NCBI GenBank assembly: GCA_949282745.1
Contig: CASDQM010000019.1
Location: 1 to 64,000 of the forward strand
Origin: an uncultured Sutterella sp.
GTDB lineage: Bacteria; Pseudomonadota; Gammaproteobacteria; Burkholderiales; Burkholderiaceae_F
Length of the DNA stretch: 64,000 nucleotides
Reading direction: 5' to 3'
Shown: piece by piece, positions 7,901-15,585 of the stretch
Numbering within the stretch: the first letter of the stretch is position 1
How the letters are laid out: the number at the start of each line of letters is the position of its first letter
Position numbers and translations under genes: made by a program
Notes under the pieces: generated by a model
Told to the model about the DNA's origin: nothing
The model's input: the letters and a program-made list of their open reading frames with translations, nothing else
Databases searched by the model: none

Positions 7901-8736
7901 TCGGGCATGACGTGCGCCATGAACTGGCGGGCCTGCTCGTAGATTTCGTCCGTGTCGACGAGGATTTCACCGATTTCGGGCTGGAAGTAGTCGCGGATGG
8001 CGCGAACGACGAGATTCGATTCCTCGACGATGAGGAAGGGCGCGGGGTTGGCGCGCTTCAAGGGACGGCCGTTCACGACGGGCGTGTCGACGAGCTGGGT
8101 CGTCTTGCGGCCGTTTTCTTCCGTGACGAGTTCGTACTGGGGCTTCGCGGCCTCGGCGATCGCCTCCCAGAGCTTGAGAAGGTAGTTCAGGTCCCACTGC
8201 AACTCTTCGGCGCTGCGGCCGATACCGGCCGTGCGGGCGATCATGGACATGCCCGACGGGCACTTGAGGCTTTCCATCGTGGCGCGCAGTTCCTGACGCT
8301 CTTCGCCTTCGATGCGGCGCGAGACGCCGCCGCCGCGCGGATTGTTCGGCATGAGGACGAGGTAGCGGCCGGCGAGGCTGATGAAGGTCGTGAGCGCCGC
8401 ACCCTTGTTGCCGCGCTCTTCCTTTTCGACCTGAACGATGATTTCCTGGCCTTCTTCGACGGCTTCGCGGATCGTGCAGGTGCGCACGTCGACGCCTTCC
8501 TTGAAGTAGGCGCGCGAGATTTCCTTGAAGGGGAGGAAGCCGTGGCGTTCTTCGCCGTAGTTGACGAAGCACGCTTCAAGGCTCGGTTCGATGCGGGTGA
8601 TGATGCCCTTGTAGATGTTGGACTTGCGGGCTTCGCGGCCTGCCGTCTCGATGTCGATGTCGACGAGACGCTGCCCGTCGACGATGCCCACACGCGTTTC
8701 TTCCGCGTGCGTGGCGTTGAAAAGCATACGCTTCAT
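4957..8736 (-). CDS. rne: Ribonuclease E with long repeat-bearing C-terminal tail
   Basis: 1259 residues from the MKRMLFNATH start (ATG 8736-8734), the conserved RNase E beginning. The N-terminal catalytic half shows the S1 RNA-binding region (~35-125), the catalytic Asp pair D331 and D374 (IDVN; IVIDFIDM), and the Zn-link CPRC at C432/C435. These spacings match E. coli D303/D346 and C404/C407 with an offset of 28, so about 28 residues are inserted near residue 205-230. The tail (~550-1259) alternates acidic Ala/Glu-rich stretches with Arg-rich blocks (RRRRPRRRRRSR), as in degradosome scaffolds. It ends in tandem repeats of the core L-x-Q-(V/I)-(E/H)-T-(K/R). Its start region faces rluC across 944 bases, as in other proteobacteria. 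Confidence 0.96.
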   Translation of the reverse strand: MKRMLFNATHAEETRVGIVDGQRLVDIDIETAGREARKSNIYKGIITRIEPSLEACFVNYGEERHGFLPFKEISRAYFKEGVDVRTCTIREAVEEGQEIIVQVEKEERGNKGAALTTFISLAGRYLVLMPNNPRGGGVSRRIEGEERQELRATMESLKCPSGMSMIARTAGIGRSAEELQWDLNYLLKLWEAIAEAAKPQYELVTEENGRKTTQLVDTPVVNGRPLKRANPAPFLIVEESNLVVRAIRDYFQPEIGEILVDTDEIYEQARQFMAHVMPDMINRVKRYNEDIPLFTRFQIEHQIESAYSRTVPLPSGGAIVIDHTEALVAIDVNSARSTRGADIEETAFRTNCEAADEVARQMRLRDLGGLIVIDFIDMLDAKNQRAVEQRLKDALHYDRARVQMAKISRFGLMELSRQRLRPSLSEGSHVTCPRCNGVGVIRDTESCAIQVLRILQEEAMKEGTGAVHAQIPVDVATFLLNEKRSDIQMLEARHRVPIVLIPNTSLETPHYHIERIRQDDDRLDDHIQSFKRVAELEVKKADDPYAMKSNEEKPVRPKQVPVIKNVLPRDPAPVHVEQPKKADRAESRAVPMTPVPEKREKGFFARVMDFFKSLGGESTEKAESKKAEEEKSKSERKERGRRSGERRGDRARMDERRSRRSRRPKSETGAEEGKDKPAAPETAAQAVEMEKSRRRSRRRPALKKDAEREELRTTEVVAAEAATIEEKAPAAEKTEAPAEKRVEAPVTEVVAEEAVQTETVQTAEAPAEAAAEEGETRRRRPRRRRRSRTTEGETAEVAQEVTQEAQASETAEAPAAEAAPVKAEAEEAKAEEAATEEPASRSNEVQFKLEDAPARTRRPRRRKAADKTGEAVAAETAATEAVEAVEAVTEVRPAQTEEPVDAVSAAAPVVDETESTEALVAGLQKSLISGEVELVEEKPAEKRKSTKNAASVLPLLEEAGWPTREEMMHTLVSSGPKSYASDRHLGLNGNRREPALQDAMADAILQIAKDEISEQLTQYYSAMEPKAEEGAQPQGEEERKKRSRRGGRRSRKAHAEEARATETVKTEPVETEVLEQVETKPVEAVEPLVQIETKTVETVEPLVQIETKPVVTEEKLVQIETKPVVADEPLVQIETKTVVEPVAEDVVEEAPVAPESADTVVRTKSTLLADLAERLAAAHLEQVETRAELVTPVRYEAVVYPGRSVVRSEATEETGLEQVHTRDEFIRPVAYEPVIYPGRPYVAPVVTDEGPLEQVHTKA
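4960..5520 (-). repeat. Tandem coding repeats in the RNase E tail
   Basis: Two related in-frame repeat sets. The first, about 5323-5520, is roughly five units of 14 residues (42 bases) of the form LVQIETK-P/T-V-x-x-x-E-P. The second, about 4960-5199, is just over two units of 36 residues (108 bases) that begin LEQV(E/H)T(K/R) and contain the YPGR motif. Both share the heptad L-x-Q-(V/I)-(E/H)-T-(K/R), giving eight copies. Codons differ between units, so the repeat is kept at the protein level. Confidence 0.85.
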
Positions 8737-9680
8737 GTTGGCTCTACTCCGATGGTGGGGCGAGCTCTGCACACGACGGATGCCCGACTCCTGCGGGCAA
8801 CGGCCACCATTTGAACGCCGACGTCTCCCGACGCCGCGCAGCGGGGCGCAACGGGGAGCCGCGACGTACCATCCTCGACGGGAGGCACGGTCCGGTTCTG
8901 TGTCCGCCGATCCAAAGGGGAGGACCCGCGCATGGCACGGGGTTCGCACGCCCTTTCGTCGGCGCGTGGGGAGAGTCACGGCCCGGCCGCACGGGGCGCC
9001 GGGGGCTCCATCCCTCACAAAAATCCGCCTTTTCGTCCGTCAGGACGAATTCCCGTTCGAGACGCTAAGCGGCGGGGAAGGCGAGAAGCGCGTTCGGGGA
9101 GGGAAAAGCGGGGCACGGAAAGGGGGTCGCCCGGGGACCATCGTCAAAGCGCAGGTCTCTTTACCATCGGACCTGGGGCTTCGGGGTCGCGCACGGGGCT
9201 CCTCATCGGGATCGCTCGGATCCATTCGTGCCGATCGGCGCAAGGGGCGTCGGGCCGCTTGCGCGGGGCTTTTCCGCTCGGGCGCGCATCGTCGGCAATT
9301 CGACGCCGCTGACAGCCCTTCGGGGCGGAACATCCAAAAATCGTGTTGGCAACAAGCTCGGGCGAAACGACCCGAAGTTGGGCGTCCGCCTGGATGCCGG
9401 CGACCCGCGCAAGGACAACTTCCCTGCGCATGGCGTCGGGCATCGGGTTGAAAACCGTTTCCGTTCCGACGAAGTTTGTCGGGAACCGAAACGAACAAAT
9501 TCATTACGAAACGTGAGAAAATCGCGGCACGACATTCAAACGGGTCGGGCGGGACTTCCCATCGCAACGCACAAGTATAAACCATCGACGCGAATTCGAA
9601 GGGTTATCGGGCGGTCGAAGCGGGACGTTTTTCGCATTTGGAAAACCTTTTTTCGTCCCCTCCCGCCCGTCCACCGACTC
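8737..9680. other. rne//rluC divergent intergenic region and long rne leader
   Basis: No gene is supported in these 944 bases; the open frames that cross it have no family features and no good ribosome sites. In enterobacteria the rne 5' leader is long and structured and mediates autoregulation (established knowledge), so the length fits. The best promoter-like element for rne is TATACT on the minus strand at 9579-9574, which would give a leader of roughly 830 bases; this is tentative. The zone near 9480-9660 is less GC-rich than its surroundings and probably holds both promoters. Confidence 0.55.
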
Positions 9681-10691
9681 ATGACGACATCCGACATTCA
9701 TCCCGAAGACTCCGCGCGCCTCGCGTCGCTTCCCTCGGACCGCGTTTCCTTCGTGCGGATCGGTCCCGATGCGGACGGTCAGCGCCTCGACAATTTCCTC
9801 GTGCGCGTCGCCAAGGGCGTTCCGAAGAGCCACATCTACCGCATCATTCGCTCGGGCGAAGTGCGCGTGAACAAGGCCCGCGCCAAGGCGGAGACGCGCC
9901 TCGTCGAGGGAGACCTCCTGCGGCTTCCGCCCGTGCGCGTTTCCGAACGCGCCGTCACGAAGGCGCCCCCCGCAGCTTTGGCCGAGGGGACGGTCCCCGT
10001 TCTCTTTGAAGACCGCCATCTTCTCATCGTCAACAAGCCTGCGGGCCTGGCCGCGCACGGGGGCTCCGGGATCTCCCACGGTTTGATCGAGCGCATGCGC
10101 GCTTCGCGCCCCGACGTTCCCTTCCTGGAACTCGCCCACCGGCTCGACCGCGAAACGAGCGGCGCCATCATCCTCTGCAAGAGCCGCAAGGCGCTCGTGC
10201 GCTTTCACGACATGATGAAGACCCGCGCCGTCGAAAAGCACTACACGTTGCTCGTGAAGGGCGACTGGCCCGACGACCGCCGCCACGTGAAGGCGCCGCT
10301 TCTGCGCTACCTCCTCCCTTCGGGCGAGCGCCGAGTCCGGGTGGACGAAAAGGAAGGGATGCCTTCGCACACGATCTTCACGAAGTTGAAGCGTTACGGC
10401 GCCGTGACGCTTCTCGACGCCGAGCTCCTTACGGGGCGCACGCACCAGATCCGCGTGCATTCGCTCTCCGTCGGCTTCCCGCTCGTGGGCGACGACAAGT
10501 ACGGCGACTTCGAATTCAACCGCCAGGTGGCACAGGGGGCGCTCGGCGTTCCCTTGAAGCGCATGTTCCTGCACAGCCGCACGCTCGCCTTCGAGCACCC
10601 CGTCACGGGCGAGGCCGTCCGCGTCGAGGCGCCGCTCTGGCCCGACTGCGAGGCGCTTCTCGCCGCTTTGGACAAGAAAGGACAAAAATGA
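9681..10691 (+). CDS. rluC: 23S rRNA pseudouridine synthase, RluC type
   Basis: 336 residues from ATG 9681. An upstream in-frame extension is possible but looks like non-coding leader, and RluC proteins begin close to the S4 domain. The S4 RNA-binding domain is at ~33-90 (LDNFLVRVAKGVPKSHIYRIIRSGEVRVNK). The catalytic motif HRLDRETSGAI has the nucleophilic Asp at 156, and a second conserved block reads GRTHQIRVH near 255. RluC modifies U955, U2504 and U2580 of 23S rRNA in E. coli. Its position divergent from rne supports RluC over RluD, and a second family member (rluD) lies at 30935. The stop overlaps the next gene by four bases. Confidence 0.92.
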   Translation: MTTSDIHPEDSARLASLPSDRVSFVRIGPDADGQRLDNFLVRVAKGVPKSHIYRIIRSGEVRVNKARAKAETRLVEGDLLRLPPVRVSERAVTKAPPAALAEGTVPVLFEDRHLLIVNKPAGLAAHGGSGISHGLIERMRASRPDVPFLELAHRLDRETSGAIILCKSRKALVRFHDMMKTRAVEKHYTLLVKGDWPDDRRHVKAPLLRYLLPSGERRVRVDEKEGMPSHTIFTKLKRYGAVTLLDAELLTGRTHQIRVHSLSVGFPLVGDDKYGDFEFNRQVAQGALGVPLKRMFLHSRTLAFEHPVTGEAVRVEAPLWPDCEALLAALDKKGQK

Positions 10692-11347
10692 CCTCCACCT
10701 CCCGAAAGTACGATCTCGTCGTTTTCGACTGGGACGGCACCGTCATGGACACGACGGGCCTCATCGCCGAAGGTATCCGTCAGGCGGCCGCGGCGCTCGG
10801 CTGCCGCGTGCCCGACCGCAAGACGGCCTCGTCCGTCATCGGACTCGACTGGCGAAGCGCCATGGCGATCGCGGTGCCCGACTGTCCCGCGGAGCGCCTC
10901 GACGAATTCAACGAGGCCTACAAGGCCTGGTACCTTCTGCGCGAGCGCGACGTGTGCCTCTTCGAAGGGATCGAAGACCTCATGCGCCGCCTTCATGCGG
11001 ACGGTGTGACGCTCGCCGTCGCGACGGGAAAGAGCCGCGCGGGCCTACGCCGCGTCTTTAACCGAACGAACGTCGAGGAACTCTTTTCGATCACCCGCAC
11101 GGCCGAGGAAACGGCCCCAAAGCCCAATCCCGACATGTTGGAGGAAATCGGGCTCTACACCGACATTCCGAAGGAAAGAACGCTCATGGTGGGCGACACC
11201 GTGCACGACGTCGTGATGGCGCAGCGCTACGGCTGCGACGTCGCGGCGATGACCTACGGGGCGCAGCCGCGGCGCGACCTCGTGCTCTCCAATCCGACGT
11301 GTCTCTGTGACACCGTCGCGGATCTCGCACGGTTCATCGGCTGTTGA
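10688..11347 (+). CDS. HAD-family phosphatase, phosphoglycolate-phosphatase-like
   Basis: 219 residues overlapping rluC by four bases (ATGA). HAD motif I is DWDGTVMD at residues 14-21 (nucleophile D14, acid D16), motif II is ATGKS near 118, and motif III/IV is PKPNPDML with the late acidic pair GDTVHDVVMA. The helical cap after motif I is of the C1 type seen in Gph, YjjG and similar enzymes. It hydrolyses a small phosphoester; the substrate is not readable. A HAD phosphatase coupled to rluC is a frequent arrangement in betaproteobacteria. A terminator follows the stop. Confidence 0.85.
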   Translation: MTSTSRKYDLVVFDWDGTVMDTTGLIAEGIRQAAAALGCRVPDRKTASSVIGLDWRSAMAIAVPDCPAERLDEFNEAYKAWYLLRERDVCLFEGIEDLMRRLHADGVTLAVATGKSRAGLRRVFNRTNVEELFSITRTAEETAPKPNPDMLEEIGLYTDIPKERTLMVGDTVHDVVMAQRYGCDVAAMTYGAQPRRDLVLSNPTCLCDTVADLARFIGC

Positions 11348-11357
11348 CATCCTTTCA

Positions 11358-11392
11358 AGACGCTCGGGAAAAAGACTTCTCGGGCGTTTTTC
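11358..11392 (+). terminator. Terminator after the rluC-HAD operon
   Basis: An imperfect stem formed by AAGACGCTCGGG and CTCGGGCGTTTTT, with a G-U pair, ends in a five-T run (11387-11391), starting 11 bases after the HAD gene stop. Confidence 0.7.
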
Positions 11393-11573
11393 TTAGTGAG
11401 GAGCGCGTAGGCTCTCTGCGCGAAGGCAAGAGAAGCGAAAAAGAGAAAAGAAAAGGGGAGTCGGGCGGGACGGCGCCGTTTTCTTCCCCCTCATAATGGT
11501 CAAAGCGTAAGGCCGAAGGACGCTGCGGGAGCGTCCTTTGCGCGCCTTCCGAAGACACTCTCGGAGAAAGACC

Positions 11574-12716
11574 ATGACGCTCACCCGTCGATCCCTTCTG
11601 CTCGCTTCCGCCGTCACGCCGGCACTGCTTTCGGCTCCATCTGTGCGCGCCGCGGAGACTCCCTCCTTCACGCCGCCCACCAAGGGCCGGCCGATGCTTC
11701 TTTCTTTCAACGAGAATCCCCTGGGGCTGAGCCCCGCCGCGCGCAAGGCCGTGGCGGAGGCCACCGCGCAGTCCTCGCGCTATCCCTTCGTGCGGGTGGA
11801 GGTGCTCAGGAAGGCGATGGCCGACTTCATCGGCGGCGCGCCCGCAAACATTCTCCCGACGCACGGCTCGGCCGAATCGATCCGCGCCTCGGTCGAAGCC
11901 TACATTGAGCCGGGCGTGAAGCTCGTCGTTCCGGAATTGACCTACAGCGACGGCGAGGACACCGCGAAGAAGAACGGTCTCCCCGTCGTCAAGGTCCCGA
12001 TGGGCCCGAAGTGGTCGATCGACGTTCCGGCGATGAAGGCCGCGGCCGCGAAGGCGGCCGAGGAGGGTCCCGTCATCGTCTACTTCGTGAACCCGAACAA
12101 TCCCACGTCGACCGCCTGCGACGGCGAGGCGCTTCTCGCGTGGATCCGCGAAAAGCCCGCCCGCACGATGTTCCTCGTCGACGAAGCCTACGCCGAATTT
12201 GCGGATCCCAAGGTCTTCCGCACGACGACGGGGCTCGTGAAGGAAGGCTTTGAGAACGTGGTCGTCCTCAAGACCTTCTCGAAGATCTTCGCCATGGCGG
12301 GCCTGCGTCTGGGCTTCGCGTACGCGGCGCCGAAGGTGATCGAGCGCGTGAAGAAGCACGTCGCCTACGACATCATGATGAACAACTGCACGATCGAGGC
12401 GGCGCTCGCCGAACTGAACGACAAGGACTTCCTCAAGCGTTCCAAGGCCGTGAACGATGAATCGCGCAAGATTCTCACGGACTGCCTCGACGAGCTCGGT
12501 CTCGAATACCTCCCGAGTCAGACGAACTTCGTCTTCGTGAACCTCAAGGCGCCGCTCAAGCCCTTTGCCGATCGGATGCTGAAGGAGGAGAACATCATGG
12601 TCGGCCGTCCCTTCCCGCCCGCTCTCGAGTGGTGCCGCATTTCGCTCGGTCTTCCCGAGGAAATGAAGTACTTCACCGAGAAGTTGCGCGCTTTCCGCAA
12701 GAAGGGCTGGGTCTGA
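11574..12716 (+). CDS. Tat-exported PLP-dependent aminotransferase (HisC-like)
   Basis: 380 residues from ATG 11574, which is preceded by GGAGAAAG. The N-terminus TRRSLLLASAVTPALLSA...VRA-AE is a twin-arginine signal with an AxA-like cleavage site near residue 27. The mature part is a class I/II aminotransferase close to histidinol-phosphate aminotransferase: FNENPLGLSP, the NPNNPT motif (~173-178), DEAYAEF (D203 binds the pyridine nitrogen) and the Schiff-base lysine K237 in TFSKIFAMAGLRLG. HisC proteins are normally cytoplasmic. Here folding with PLP before Tat export would explain the signal choice (inference). It is monocistronic, and CATAAT at 11492-11497 may be its -10. The substrate is unknown, and the his genes are not nearby. 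Confidence 0.85.
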   Translation: MTLTRRSLLLASAVTPALLSAPSVRAAETPSFTPPTKGRPMLLSFNENPLGLSPAARKAVAEATAQSSRYPFVRVEVLRKAMADFIGGAPANILPTHGSAESIRASVEAYIEPGVKLVVPELTYSDGEDTAKKNGLPVVKVPMGPKWSIDVPAMKAAAAKAAEEGPVIVYFVNPNNPTSTACDGEALLAWIREKPARTMFLVDEAYAEFADPKVFRTTTGLVKEGFENVVVLKTFSKIFAMAGLRLGFAYAAPKVIERVKKHVAYDIMMNNCTIEAALAELNDKDFLKRSKAVNDESRKILTDCLDELGLEYLPSQTNFVFVNLKAPLKPFADRMLKEENIMVGRPFPPALEWCRISLGLPEEMKYFTEKLRAFRKKGWV

Positions 12717-12730
12717 TTCTTCCAACGGTA

Positions 12731-12767
12731 TGAAAAACGGGGCGGCCCCTCTCTGGAGCCGCCCCGT
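12731..12767 (-). terminator. Terminator of hslO
   Basis: Perfect 10-base arms ACGGGGCGGC / GCCGCCCCGT (12737-12746 and 12758-12767). The T-run lies on the minus strand (plus-strand AAAAA at 12733-12737), so it mainly serves hslO and may also block readthrough from the convergent aminotransferase gene. Confidence 0.88.
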
Positions 12768-12794
12768 CGGAGAACCTCGGAACGCTTCGCCCGA

Positions 12795-13700
12795 TCAGCT
12801 CGGACGCGGATGATTGCGGTGGTTTTCTTCGAAGATCCGGTCGATGTCGGCCTGCGTGAAGACGTACTGCTTCCCGCAGAAGCGGCAGGTGACGGTGAGG
12901 TCCTTCGAGCCCTTTTCGAGGAGTTCCTTGCGGTCGAACTGCAGAAGGATGTTCTCGATGCGTTCGGGCGAGCACGTGCAGCGGAAGGCGATGGGCTTTT
13001 CGAGCGTCACGCGCGGGGACTCTTCCCAGAAGAGGCGGCGGTTCATTTCCTCGGGTTCGAGCGTGAGGAGTTCCTCGTCCTTGGCGGATTTCGCAAAGAG
13101 ACGGACGCGCTCCCAACCGTCGGCGTCGAAGTCTTCGGGCAGAACGCCGCCCGTCGAGGGGAGCTTCTGCACCATGACGCCGCCGGCGCGCTTGCCGTCG
13201 GACGCGAGACGCAACGTGGTTTCCACCTGCTCGGAGCGGGCGAAGTACTGTTCCATCGCTTCGGCGAACGAGTCGCCTTCAAGGACCACGATTCCCTGGT
13301 AGGGCGCTTCGCCGTTGGGACGGTTCGAAGCGTCGAGGATCAGGGCGCAGCGCGCCCCGCCCGCGGGGTTGAGGAGCTCGCGAAGGCCCGCCTTCTCGGA
13401 GATGCCTTCCTCCCAGTCGCGCATCGTCACGTTGATGCGGAAGGAAAGGTCCTTGGAGACGTCGACCACGATGAGGCGGACGGGGGCCTTGTCGTCGCCC
13501 TGCGCCTGCAGAACGACGGAGCCGTCGAATTCGAGCGCCGCGGCGCAGAGGAGAGCCGAAGCCGCCATCTCGCCCACGAGGGTCTTGACGGCCGTCGGGA
13601 GGTTCTGATGCTCAATGGCCGCTTCGAGCGCGGGGCCGAGGATCACGGTCTCGCCGCGGACGGCGGCCTTGTCGAAATAGAGTTTTTGGAGATTGTCCAT
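12795..13700 (-). CDS. hslO: Hsp33 redox-regulated chaperone
   Basis: 301 residues, the usual family length. The C-terminal redox switch has the four zinc-binding cysteines as CTC (241-243) and CRFC (272-275). The N-terminal core includes the conserved MRDWEEGISEKAGLRELL and PYQGIV segments. Hsp33 is a cytoplasmic holdase that is activated when oxidation releases zinc. For an organism with an anaerobic-looking gene set this is an oxidative stress defence. It is transcribed alone, divergent from the usp gene. Confidence 0.96.
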   Translation of the reverse strand: MDNLQKLYFDKAAVRGETVILGPALEAAIEHQNLPTAVKTLVGEMAASALLCAAALEFDGSVVLQAQGDDKAPVRLIVVDVSKDLSFRINVTMRDWEEGISEKAGLRELLNPAGGARCALILDASNRPNGEAPYQGIVVLEGDSFAEAMEQYFARSEQVETTLRLASDGKRAGGVMVQKLPSTGGVLPEDFDADGWERVRLFAKSAKDEELLTLEPEEMNRRLFWEESPRVTLEKPIAFRCTCSPERIENILLQFDRKELLEKGSKDLTVTCRFCGKQYVFTQADIDRIFEENHRNHPRPS

Positions 13701-13733
13701 ACGAATTTGCCTAAAGGCCAGATGTGTTTCCCT

Positions 13734-13764
13734 CTTATATGGGGGTTCCCGGCCGAAATCTCAA
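13734..13764 (-). promoter_or_regulatory. Candidate hslO promoter
   Basis: On the minus strand, TTGAGA (13764-13759) is followed after 17-19 bases by a CATATAAG stretch (-10 around 13739-13734), about 34 bases before the hslO ATG. It is a reasonable sigma-70 match. Confidence 0.5.
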
Positions 13765-13810
13765 GTCGGGGAGAAGAAAACTTTTTTCTTCGAATGCGTC
13801 GGACCTTCAG

Positions 13811-13818
13811 GCTACAAT
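13811..13818 (+). promoter_or_regulatory. -10 element GCTACAAT before the usp gene
   Basis: GCTACAAT with the hexamer TACAAT at 13813-13818. TTCGAA at 13789-13794 is the best -35, 18 bases upstream. The same octamer recurs before pssA, the FAH gene, tamA and cvpA in this window. Confidence 0.5.
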
Positions 13819-13899
13819 GAAACCAAGACGCAAAGTTTTCGCGTTTTGCCCGGGGCGGCGGAAATTTCCGCTCCCGCAACCACTCCAAAGGAGGAAATC

Positions 13900-14799
13900 A
13901 TGACCATGCGAATTCTCGTGCCCGTCGACGGCAGTGCGAGCAGCCGCGCCGCCGTGCGCTTTTTGGCCGGGCGCGAAACGATGCTCGGGAAGAATCCCGA
14001 GATCGAACTGCTCACCGTGCAGAACGTCGTTCCGCAGCGTATCGTGGAGATGCTCTCGCTCGAGTCGCTCGAATCCTATTACCGCACCGAAGGGGAGCGC
14101 GTCTTCGAGTCGCTTCGCGGGGAAATCCGCGCCGCGGGCTTTACGGCCAAGGAAATCGTCCGCGGGGGCGAACCCGGCAAGGTGATCGCCAAGGAAGCCG
14201 AGGATCTCGACGCCGACCTCATCGTCATGGGTTCGCGCGGCCAGTCTCTCTGGAAGAGTCTCTTCCTCGGTTCCGTCTCGAATGCGGTCCTTGCGGAATC
14301 GAAGCGTCCGCTTCTTCTGCTGCGCGATGAAGTTCCGGCGACGGGCGACCGCCTGCGCGTCGGGATCGCGGTCGACGGTTCGACCTACGGCGAAGCCGCG
14401 ACCGACTACGTGCTCGCGCACAAGGACTTCTTCGGCGCCGATCCGGACTTCCGGGTGCTTCACGTCGTGCGCGACTACGAGACCCTCGTGGCGACGACGA
14501 GCGTCGAATACGTGATGCCGACCGTCACGACGGAAGAGTTCGAAAAGAGCACGGCCGAAGAGTTCGAAAAGACCGTCGCGCCGGTTCTCGAACGCTTTGA
14601 GAAGGCGGACGTTCCCGTGCAGGCGGAAAAGCTCAGGGGCTTCCCGAGCGAAGCCATCGCCAAATACGCGAAGGACGAACTCGATCTCCTCGTGATCGGC
14701 TCGCACGGCTACGGCAACTTCAAGTCGGCCGTCCTCGGCTCGACCGCCATGCACATCGCGGCCGAATGCAAGGTGCCGCTCCTCGTCGTCCGCCGCTGA
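13900..14799 (+). CDS. Tandem universal stress protein (two UspA domains)
   Basis: 299 residues from ATG 13900, with the strong ribosome site AAAGGAGG just upstream. Two UspA folds stand in tandem (about 1-146 and 150-299). Each ends in the ATP-binding G-2x-G-9x-G-S/T pattern: GSRGQSLWKSLFLGS in the first and GSHGYGNFKSAVLGS in the second. So both halves look nucleotide-binding. Usp proteins are cytoplasmic and respond to starvation and other stress. It is monocistronic, with its own terminator, and divergent from hslO, so the two stress genes share a 199-base promoter region. Confidence 0.9.
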   Translation: MTMRILVPVDGSASSRAAVRFLAGRETMLGKNPEIELLTVQNVVPQRIVEMLSLESLESYYRTEGERVFESLRGEIRAAGFTAKEIVRGGEPGKVIAKEAEDLDADLIVMGSRGQSLWKSLFLGSVSNAVLAESKRPLLLLRDEVPATGDRLRVGIAVDGSTYGEAATDYVLAHKDFFGADPDFRVLHVVRDYETLVATTSVEYVMPTVTTEEFEKSTAEEFEKTVAPVLERFEKADVPVQAEKLRGFPSEAIAKYAKDELDLLVIGSHGYGNFKSAVLGSTAMHIAAECKVPLLVVRR

Positions 14800-14824
14800 T
14801 CCTTTAGGCGTGACCGACGAAAAC

Positions 14825-14862
14825 GCCCCCGCGGGAAAAACTCCTTCGGGGGCATGGTTTTT
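14825..14862 (+). terminator. Terminator of the usp gene
   Basis: Stem GCCCCCG / CGGGGGC (14825-14831 and 14847-14853) followed, after a short GC-poor stretch, by five T residues at 14858-14862. It also lies between two convergent genes. Confidence 0.75.
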
Positions 14863-14878
14863 GGGAGCGGGAAAAGAA

Positions 14879-15439
14879 TCAGCGGCCGAAGCGCTTCTTT
14901 TCCTCCGCCTTGGGGGCGATGTCTTCGGGCTTGGCAAGCCCCGCCTCGATGCAGCGCTCCGCAATCCAGTAGTGAATGAGCACGACGCGCAGCATGGCGA
15001 CGGCGTTGAGCCCCGCGCCCGCGAGAATCAGAACGAGGGCGACCGAGAAGGTGTGAAAGATGATCGGGTCGATGTCGAGCGCCGAGGGATTGAGAAGCAG
15101 GTAGATGTAGAGCAGGACGAGCGCCGCGCCCCAGCCGAAGACCATGAGCATCTGCAGACGCGAGCGCGTGATGGTCGGAAGGGCCATGACGGGCGTTTCC
15201 TTGAGGACGGGAACCTTGCCCGTCTTCAAAACGGTCTTGAGCACTTCGACCGAAACGACCTCTTCGGGATCGCGGCCGCCGAAGACGCGGTTTCGCTCAT
15301 CCTCGGGGAGTTCATAGACGCCCGCGGCGTGATTCTTCAGAAGGTTGGGCTTTTTGAAAAGACGCAGCGCGCGGAAGATCTGGTAGAGACCGAGGGCGAG
15401 CGCGAGGGCGACGACGAGAAAGGTGATCGAGCTGGTCAT
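14879..15439 (-). CDS. Hypothetical inner-membrane protein, three predicted helices
   Basis: 186 residues if translation begins at ATG 15439-15437 ([22 protein letters not shown]). No ribosome site is evident there, but a TACAAT -10 on the minus strand at 15478-15473 supports a start in this area. Three hydrophobic stretches are seen: residues ~4-22, ~93-112 and ~122-145. A soluble, charged loop of about 70 residues lies between the first and second, and the tail is basic. I recognise no family. It is divergent from psd and alone in its transcription unit. Confidence 0.65.
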   Translation of the reverse strand: MTSSITFLVVALALALGLYQIFRALRLFKKPNLLKNHAAGVYELPEDERNRVFGGRDPEEVVSVEVLKTVLKTGKVPVLKETPVMALPTITRSRLQMLMVFGWGAALVLLYIYLLLNPSALDIDPIIFHTFSVALVLILAGAGLNAVAMLRVVLIHYWIAERCIEAGLAKPEDIAPKAEEKKRFGR

Positions 15440-15472
15440 GGAAGAAGGGAAGTCGGTTGGATTTGGTTGCGC

Positions 15473-15520
15473 ATTGTACGCGAAGGAGAGCTGTTGATGG
15501 GCGCCGCACTTTGGTACAAT
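15473..15520. promoter_or_regulatory. Divergent -10 elements for the membrane protein and psd
   Basis: TACAAT reads on the plus strand at 15515-15520 (toward psd, start 15586) and on the minus strand at 15478-15473 (toward the membrane protein, start 15439). No strong -35 is evident for either. Confidence 0.4.
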
Positions 15521-15585
15521 CCTCCATCCATCGTTCCCGCACTCGGGCGCAACCGCCCGCGGGTCTCTCATTGGAGCATCCCACA

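Noticed and set aside
4927-8814. A 1295-residue plus-strand open frame antisense to rne
   Set aside because: It is a high-GC shadow of the RNase E tail: composition is Arg/Gly/Phe-rich with no family motif, no ribosome site, and the minus-strand frame is clearly RNase E.
9228-9680. An N-terminal extension of RluC
   Set aside because: It lies in the rne/rluC promoter region, has no domain, and RluC proteins start near the S4 domain.
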